Shown piece by piece: positions 58,054 to 64,000 of a DNA stretch of 64,000 bases. Source of the DNA: Gnetum montanum (taxonomy: Eukaryota; Streptophyta; Gnetopsida; Gnetales; Gnetaceae); NCBI GenBank assembly GCA_015680685.1, contig MNCI01034785.1, forward strand, positions 1,055,519 to 1,119,518, read 5' to 3'. The notes beneath the pieces were generated by a model. That model did no database searches. It had not been told where the DNA came from and worked only from the letters and a program-made list of their open reading frames with translations. Both the position numbers and the translations under genes were made by a program. How positions within the stretch are numbered: position 1 is the first letter of the stretch; every line of letters begins with the position of its first letter.

Positions 58054-59510
58054 AGGTAGTGTATTTGCTTCTTTAACATTATAACCCTCATTACATGAAG
58101 TCTAAGGCTAAAAATTCATTGTAAAATGTGAAGATTGTAATCCAAGAGATGCAATTTCACATATTTTAGCTTTTAGGGCTGAAAAATTCCTCATACATGG
58201 TCAAAGCTTCAACCCTAGCATTACCTAATTATGCCTATATTTGGACTTGGGAGTGGGGTTAAAAATGCCTTTAGGATTTCTAAATTTAGCATTTTAATGG
58301 ATTTTTTGGGTGCTATAACTTTTACTAAGCCAAAGATACTTGTTGGGGGATATAAGCCCACCTATGCCTAGCATTGAGGGTATAACTCTTGCACCCCCAG
58401 CATTGCTCTTACCCTTTCACCCAACATTGCTTCAGCATGGCCCCAACATTTTAGCATTGTTCTAGGAATAGTAGTCGTTTTGTAGCTTTAGTGTGGGTGT
58501 TATACCTCCAACATGGATTTCATACCATAAATGTGGTTTCTATAGGTCTAGCATTACTATTGGAAGGCCCAACATGGGTGGAAGAAGCTAGCATGGATAA
58601 AATTCTCATTTACTATTTTTGGTAAATGAAATGATTTTGATGTCATGTGGGCATCAAAATTGACCATACATAGTAACCTTGTTGGATTTATATACCTACA
58701 ACACCTACACATAGTAGAAATCTATCAGTAATTAGGTAGAAATATGCAATTACATTGATGGCCAACTCCCTATAAAAATGAATCCCTAACACCATAGAAG
58801 GGTTCCAAAAATTTTGAGGTTCCACTCTATTACACACTTTGGCACATTCAAGCATATTTTTGAATTCAAGAGCTTTGAAGAACCTTGCAATACAAAGCTT
58901 TTGAATCATCCCAAGCATGGAACCTATAGTCATTTTAAAAATTATTTGACCCCTTGATATTTTGTGACATTTTGCAATAATGTTGAGCACATTGGGCTTT
59001 GACACTTCTAGCATGGCTTTTCTTGGAAACTCAAACCCCTCATACATCTCACCCCCTACATCACCAGTGTAGCAAATCTAGTGAGGAGTGTATCAAGGCT
59101 TGATAGCATTGGGCACTATGGAACATCTAGATTGGGGAGCTAACTATGGCATTCAAAACCATTAGTTTCAACAGACTCTAAACCCCCATCAAAGTGAACT
59201 CCTTACTTCCTCATGTACATCTTGAACACATTCTTTAAACCTTCTTATTTTTATCAAAATAAATTTTATATTTCAATTTTTGTGTAAGTTAGAACATATT
59301 TGTTCTTACTATTATATGCATTTATTTATAGATATTTATTACGTTTTTACATTGTTACCCCCATTTACACTTTGTAAATCCCTAAGTGATTTGTTGGATC
59401 ATTCAAGGTACCATGGATCTTGTTTTTCGTGGAGGCCCTTGGGAATTTGGGTTAAATATGTTTCACTAGAATTGTCAATTTTCTAGCAACCAAATTTTTT
59501 AAGTGTTATA
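58054..59510 (+). repeat. B3 5' LTR (start approximate)
   Basis: End exact: AAGTGTTATA at 59510 followed by the conserved primer-site block. GTAAATCCCTAAGTGATTTGTTGGATCATTCAAGG and GTTAAATATGTTTCAC match the B2 and B1 LTR ends. TATA box GATTTATATACC near 58684-58695. U3 (58200-58640) is packed with CCAACATGG/TAGCATTG words. The left end is set by where B4 pol stops. Confidence 0.7.
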
Positions 59511-59535
59511 GTTTTCTGGTGCTAGAAGAAGGGCC
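59511..59535 (+). other. Probable primer binding site of B3
   Basis: GTTTTCTGGTGCTAGAAGAAGGGCC, same block as in B1 and B2. Confidence 0.6.
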
Positions 59536-60219
59536 TTCACCAAAATTTTGCATCTAAACTTATTACCTATTTGATAGCATTGCCTACTAGTTGAAAACTG
59601 TGAATCTTGCAGCCAAAACCTTTATTTTTTACAACAACCAATGTTGACACCCATATGTCCCTACCACCAAAACCCAGCATGGAGGTTGTAGGTAGTTTGG
59701 TCATTTGGAAAATCTCATAGCAATTGCTAGAAATTTTAAAGCTAACATTTGTGTCTTATAAAACCTTACCCCCATACTATGAAAATTTTCCATAAGAGCT
59801 AATGTTGGTAGCTTTTCAACACCAATAAATTTCAAAAACAAAAATTTCCACTTTGTTCATAGGCAAAAAACCATACTTTCCAGAAGTAGATCCCCCCCAA
59901 CACTGTGAAGAGAGGTGTAAGATTAATAATCTTACCACATACCCCAACACCACACCNTCATCCCTAGCATTGGTGTTTCTTGCAAGCCTAGTCATATCTC
60001 CTTTGACAACCATATACACTTTGTAGCCCATAACCTTTGACAAACATGCCCCTTTGGCATTTTGAAAATTTCATTTGCTAGAATTTTTATTTCCTTTATT
60101 AATCAAATATTTCATTTAGCCAGACTTTCAACATTTTCATCATGTCTTTTTAATAGCCAACCATCTTTCCCTTCAACTTCACTAATACTGGGTTGAGCCA
60201 ATAGGCCATAAGGGTGTGT

Positions 60220-62860
60220 AACCCCAAGGATCCCACCATGGTCGAGTGCACATAATCCTTAAGACTTAGGGGGTAAAGTCCTAAGTTCTATATCATAACT
60301 GAAGATCATTATAACTTCATTTGTACCAAGATTCAGGTTGGTATGTTGATTCCAAGGATGCAAGTAGAAGCTAAAAGCAAGTATGAGCTCATACATCATG
60401 ATAGGAATGAATATATTCCTTTTCCATATGACAAAATACCCCTTACTAAAACCTACGCTTGCATCCTATCTCAATTAATTAATATGGATGTGGAAGATGA
60501 GAAGGTTACCTTATATGAGAAGCAGAAGGAAGAGGAAGAGTTTGGGGTACAATTCAAACATGATAATATCATGTAGGAACACTTTTAGGAATCAACTCCC
60601 AAGGCCATAGTACTTACTTCAACTCCCCTCACCTCTTCAATGGAATAGAGGCCCCAATCCTCAACCCCTTCCTACCCTACGATGTTTGGGTCCATGCCCA
60701 TCATCACAATGCACCAAACATAATCGATACCATAGCCTATAACCTTTCACTTCTCTATGTCTTTTGCCATAAATTCAAGGTATATGTGATACTTCTTAGT
60801 GGTTTTTACCATCACCAACTTTGTATCTACTCATATGGAATCCATCGTGGGACTTGAAGTAGCCTAGGCATCACATACCCCTTTTTGTCCCATTTGTGTT
60901 CCAAATACCAGCACAAACATCTTTCTCTTTGTTTAGCCTAGCTACCACTATGATGACCCAACCTCTTCCCTCAATTTTAAAACATATACCATAGTCTTTC
61001 ATGTAGACTTCATAATTGATGGGGGCATCCTATGGTCTAGATCGAGCCTTTTAGATGCTCTAGGATCTAACAAAAGAGTTAAAGAGGCTCAAGGCTTCTA
61101 CATCCTAACCTTAAAAATCATGGATTTCTATTAAGATGATTCCATTAGTCATGTGATCCCACAAATAAATCTTCTCCTTGGTGTCCTTGTATTATAGTTC
61201 ACCAAGTACAATAGCAAGGGTGTTCCCAACTTTCATCTCATAACCTTTTGCTCTGAGTGCTTATTACTACAAGCTTGGCTACATATAATAATGAGAATAT
61301 TTCCTATGTCCCTTATATGAAAGTTCATTAACTAGTACCATGCCCTACTGAGAGGATTTATATCCTCATTAGAAGAATTGATTTCAAAATTTGTTAACTT
61401 CTTTAAGTACAACTTGAAGCCTAATACCACCCTTAACTAGCTAATGAAGGTCATGTAAGGATCCCTTGAACCAATGCAAAAGTTCATCTAATGATGGAAC
61501 ACTTTGCTCAAAGATACTGAAACTAATAGCTAAAACCCACCTTTTAGCTATTTTCAAGGGGATAGTTAATAATTTTATCAAGTCAAAATTATACTATCTT
61601 GATCCATAGTCACTAAGTTAAACATTCTCCCAAATCAAAAACATAGAGGATGCTACAAAGGCTAGCCATGAGACTACCTACATGGCATATAAAAATTAGC
61701 ATGCATGAAAGGACAAAGAGAGGGGAAGGTAAAACAATTTGGAAGTAGTAATTGTAACCAAAGAGAACAAAAATACTAACCAAGGGCCAAGAAGTAACCA
61801 ACTGAAGGCCTTTGTTAACAACAAGAAAAACTAATCCTCAACATCTTGGGCCTTTACATTAACTAATTCAAGGTCCAACTTTGAGAAAAAATATTGAACC
61901 AAATACACTAGGTTACCTCTAAAACCATCTGAGATTTTAGACCAACTATTGAAGTTTGGGAGGATACAATACAAACATATGATCAAAAATGCCCAAAAGA
62001 GGCATGAGAGGCTATATGAGATAGCCAAAGATCCCACTCAAGCAACCAAGGATGACCCTTAGGTGCCTAAGTATTTTAAGCTTAATTTATTTTGCCACTA
62101 TCATTAGTTGCTAGGTCATGACATTGAACTTTTCCTTCTGCTAAAAGATGACCTACAAAAGATGATAGATAGGTGTGAGTTGGTACTTGATGCTTCCAAT
62201 CATGTTAGGCCTCAAAACCAATTGATGCATGTATATAAAGATCCATTAAATGCTAATAATAGCCCATACACCATAGCTACATTCAACATTAACCACGATC
62301 CAAGGCCTACAAGGGAATCATTTGTGATTCAAGTGCCCCATCTCAATGAAGGGGGCCCTTCAACTTCTACTAATTCAAGGCGCTCCTTTGTTGTAACGAT
62401 ACCATTACCAATTTTCCCCAAAGAGCCTTTTGTAATTATAATACCTTCCCCTCCTACTACAACTAATTCCACCCATGCAACAAAATAATGACCCCCTTGG
62501 TGGTTAATATAACAACTTCTTCTTCCCAACCAACCAATAATAACAAAAATTCACCATCCAAGCAATGGAAGCCTATGCAAAAGCCTAAAAATAAGAATGA
62601 TAAGCAAGCCTAGGGATGGAAGGAAGTGGGCCTACCAAAGTCCACTCCCATCTCATCCATACCCATGACCTCTACAACCTAGGATGCTTCAACTAGTAAA
62701 CCACAGGAGGATTCCAAACATCAAGAGGAGTGAAGACGCTAGGCCACAACAACCTAAAAACAAACTCCATATTTTTGGGTACATGGAGGAAGTTTAGAAC
62801 AACATGAATGAAAAACCCACCCACAAGCAACAACAAATACTTCCTCAATGCAATGGAACA
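60220..62860 (+). pseudogene. B3 gag, degraded
   Basis: The N-terminal part (MLIPRMQVEAKSKYELIHHD, FPYDKIPLTKTYACIL; 60343-60576) matches B1 4883-5083. The gag core (IMDFY, FTKYNSKGVPNFHL, FFKYNLKPNTTLN, EPMQKFI) is at 61120-61500. A zinc-knuckle-like FCHYH...GHDIE precedes a clean 126-codon stretch (62108-62488) with LLKDDLQKMIDRCEL and HVYKDPLNANNSPYT, equal to B1 6930-7080, then a Pro/Thr-rich linker. Confidence 0.8.
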
Positions 62861-63114
62861 AGTTAAGAAATCATTGAAATAAAATAATATAACCTTGAGC
62901 CTATATGACCTTGTCATGACTTCTACTACATACCATGAAACACTAGTTAAGATGTTGATATTCATTCCCATTAACAAGAACATCCCCACTAATGAATAAT
63001 CCATCCATGTGGTGATGGTACTTTCTTTACCTATGAAAGCAATTTTAGCATCACTAGTGTTACATGACAGTGAAATCTAGACCAACCCAAAAAAAAAGTG
63101 ACTAAGGCTCCTCT

Positions 63115-63420
63115 TTTCATAATGATATAGGTAGGATTGTACAAAGTACATAGAGTGCATGTGGATGATGGGGTAGCCATGAATGTCATACCTTATACCA
63201 TAGTTTAATGTCTAGGCCTAACTAAACATATTCAACATACATCAACATTGGCTCTTATGTCCTTTAATGGATTATAAGTTGTTGTTAAGGGGTCTATCTC
63301 CTTAGACTTTGTGGTAGGAGGGAAATTCTCCATAACTACTAATTTCTTATTGGTCGATGAAACACCAAGATTTAACATTATCTTGGAAAGGCCTTAGCTA
63401 GCTTAATTATGAGATGTGTC
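63115..63420 (+). pseudogene. B3 aspartic protease
   Basis: Reads VGLYKVHRVHVDDGVAMNVIP, then LMSFNGL, VVKGSISLDFVVGGKFSI and RFNIILERP. Aligned with B1 7905-8190. The active site reads D-D-G where D-T-G is usual; B1 has D-D-N, so the second Asp predates the split of the copies. Stops present. Confidence 0.8.
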
Positions 63421-64000
63421 TTAGCCCATCCAACAAGAAAGTCACTTGCCTTAATAAGGAAGTGAAATTATCATTCATGGTGATAACATGATTCCCCTAA
63501 TAATTAACAATGTAGACATAGATCAGGGGTCTAAGGTGGAGTTTTAGGAAGAAACTCCCAACCGCAAAGTTAAGCAACTTAAGGGAGAAAAGAAGGCCAA
63601 AAGTAACAACAATGAACCAAGGGATATGCTATGGGGAGAACTCCTCTTTAACATCATTAGAAAAGGGTATGGGGAGTAAAATCTTGTGTAAAATAGGCCA
63701 TATATTTTTCCTAATCTCTCAAATATTAGAAAACATTTTCACAAGTGATGTATTCCCCTGGTCTTCCTCCTACCCTATGCACTCATAGCCTTGTAGCCAT
63801 ATGTACCTATATCCTATTAGCCTAGATTACATTTTTCCTATTTGTGACATTTTGTTTGTTTTTTTTTAACTTTCTTTTACATATAGCCTAATATTTTACT
63901 TTTTTTCATTTTTATTTATTAAAACCTTTTCTTTTTTCTTTTAGCATGATATAAATCCAAAAAATCCATAAAAACTTTAAAACATAAAATAGAATATATA
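63421..64000 (+). other. B3 sequence after protease, no gene recognised
   Basis: Matches the end of the B1 protease frame loosely to about 63660, then turns AT-rich with T runs. Nothing else was identified. Confidence 0.5.

Larger units (their letters stand above)
59511..64000 (+). mobile_element. B3: Tat-lineage element interior, runs off the right edge
   Basis: Leader (59536-60220, no gene), gag (about 60220-62490), protease (about 63115-63420), then AT-rich noncoding sequence to the window end. RT would lie beyond base 64000. Whether the protease-RT interval carries an antisense gene like that of B1 cannot be seen here. Confidence 0.8.

Noticed and set aside
58688-59047. Clean 119-codon minus-strand frame
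   Set aside because: It lies in the R-U5 part of the B3 LTR on the opposite strand, and the matching B4 LTR does not keep it open.

Overview
This window looks like nuclear DNA of a seed plant, most probably one with a very large, repeat-filled genome such as a gymnosperm; the sequence alone cannot fix the species. Almost every recognisable stretch is Ty3/gypsy LTR retrotransposon, stacked by nested insertion and heavily mutated. The only host-gene-like island is at 39.0-41.1 kb: an acidic 176-codon reading frame, the C-terminal half of a HOTHEAD/mandelonitrile-lyase-like GMC oxidoreductase, and a scrap of a berberine-bridge-type FAD oxidase. No tRNA, rRNA or CRISPR was seen. One assembly gap (20706-20971) and one ambiguous base (59957) are present.

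Layout, left half. A minus-strand Athila-like element (A2, about 23.2-34.5 kb: 5' LTR, gag, protease, a reverse transcriptase that lost its palm, RNase H, integrase, spacer, env-position extra ORF) has its extra ORF split by a solo LTR (24853-25628, target duplication CTTCC) and cut at its left end by a plus-strand Athila-like element (A1, from before base 1 to 23205). A1's integrase is in turn split by a 17.4 kb Tat-lineage element (B1, 2898-20346, two 1567 bp LTRs, target duplication GCCAT). B1 has gag-protease, then a 5 kb interval, then RT, two RNases H (Ty3 type plus the archaeal-type one that marks Tat elements) and integrase.

The main discovery is in that B1 interval. On the opposite strand lies a gene of 9 exons and about 1129 codons (ATG at 13131, stop at 9048) with GT-AG introns of 70-103 bp and consistent junction phases. 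Its N-terminal part reads as a HAD/FCP1-type (NLI-interacting-factor-like) phosphatase domain. The rest is a long unrecognised protein with a coiled coil and an acidic tail. Being antisense, its introns would survive copying of the element through RNA.

Layout, right half. A minus-strand gypsy fragment (E: gag-protease, tRNA-iMet primer site, AT-rich LTR) covers 35.1-39.0 kb. After the host island come a second Tat element (B2, plus: LTR, leader repeats, gag), a minus-strand Tat element (B4: 3' LTR about 45.0-46.4 kb, pol 56.0-58.05 kb), an 8.7 kb pol-less Athila-like element (C1, 47332-56018, 838 bp LTRs, target duplication ATGTT, gag plus extra ORF) inserted in B4, and a third plus-strand Tat element (B3, LTR end 59510, gag, protease) running off the window.

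The elements share parts. Tat copies B1, B2 and B3 share an unusual sequence just after the LTR. A1, A2, C1 and a solo LTR share U3 regions studded with ATATC palindromes. A2 and C1 share a TATA-plus-GTGACCCC block about 0.45-0.5 kb upstream of the extra ORF that looks like an internal promoter. No element here seems able to transpose: catalytic residues of RT, integrase or both are altered, and in-frame stops, chiefly TAG in the B1 gag and antisense gene, are common.
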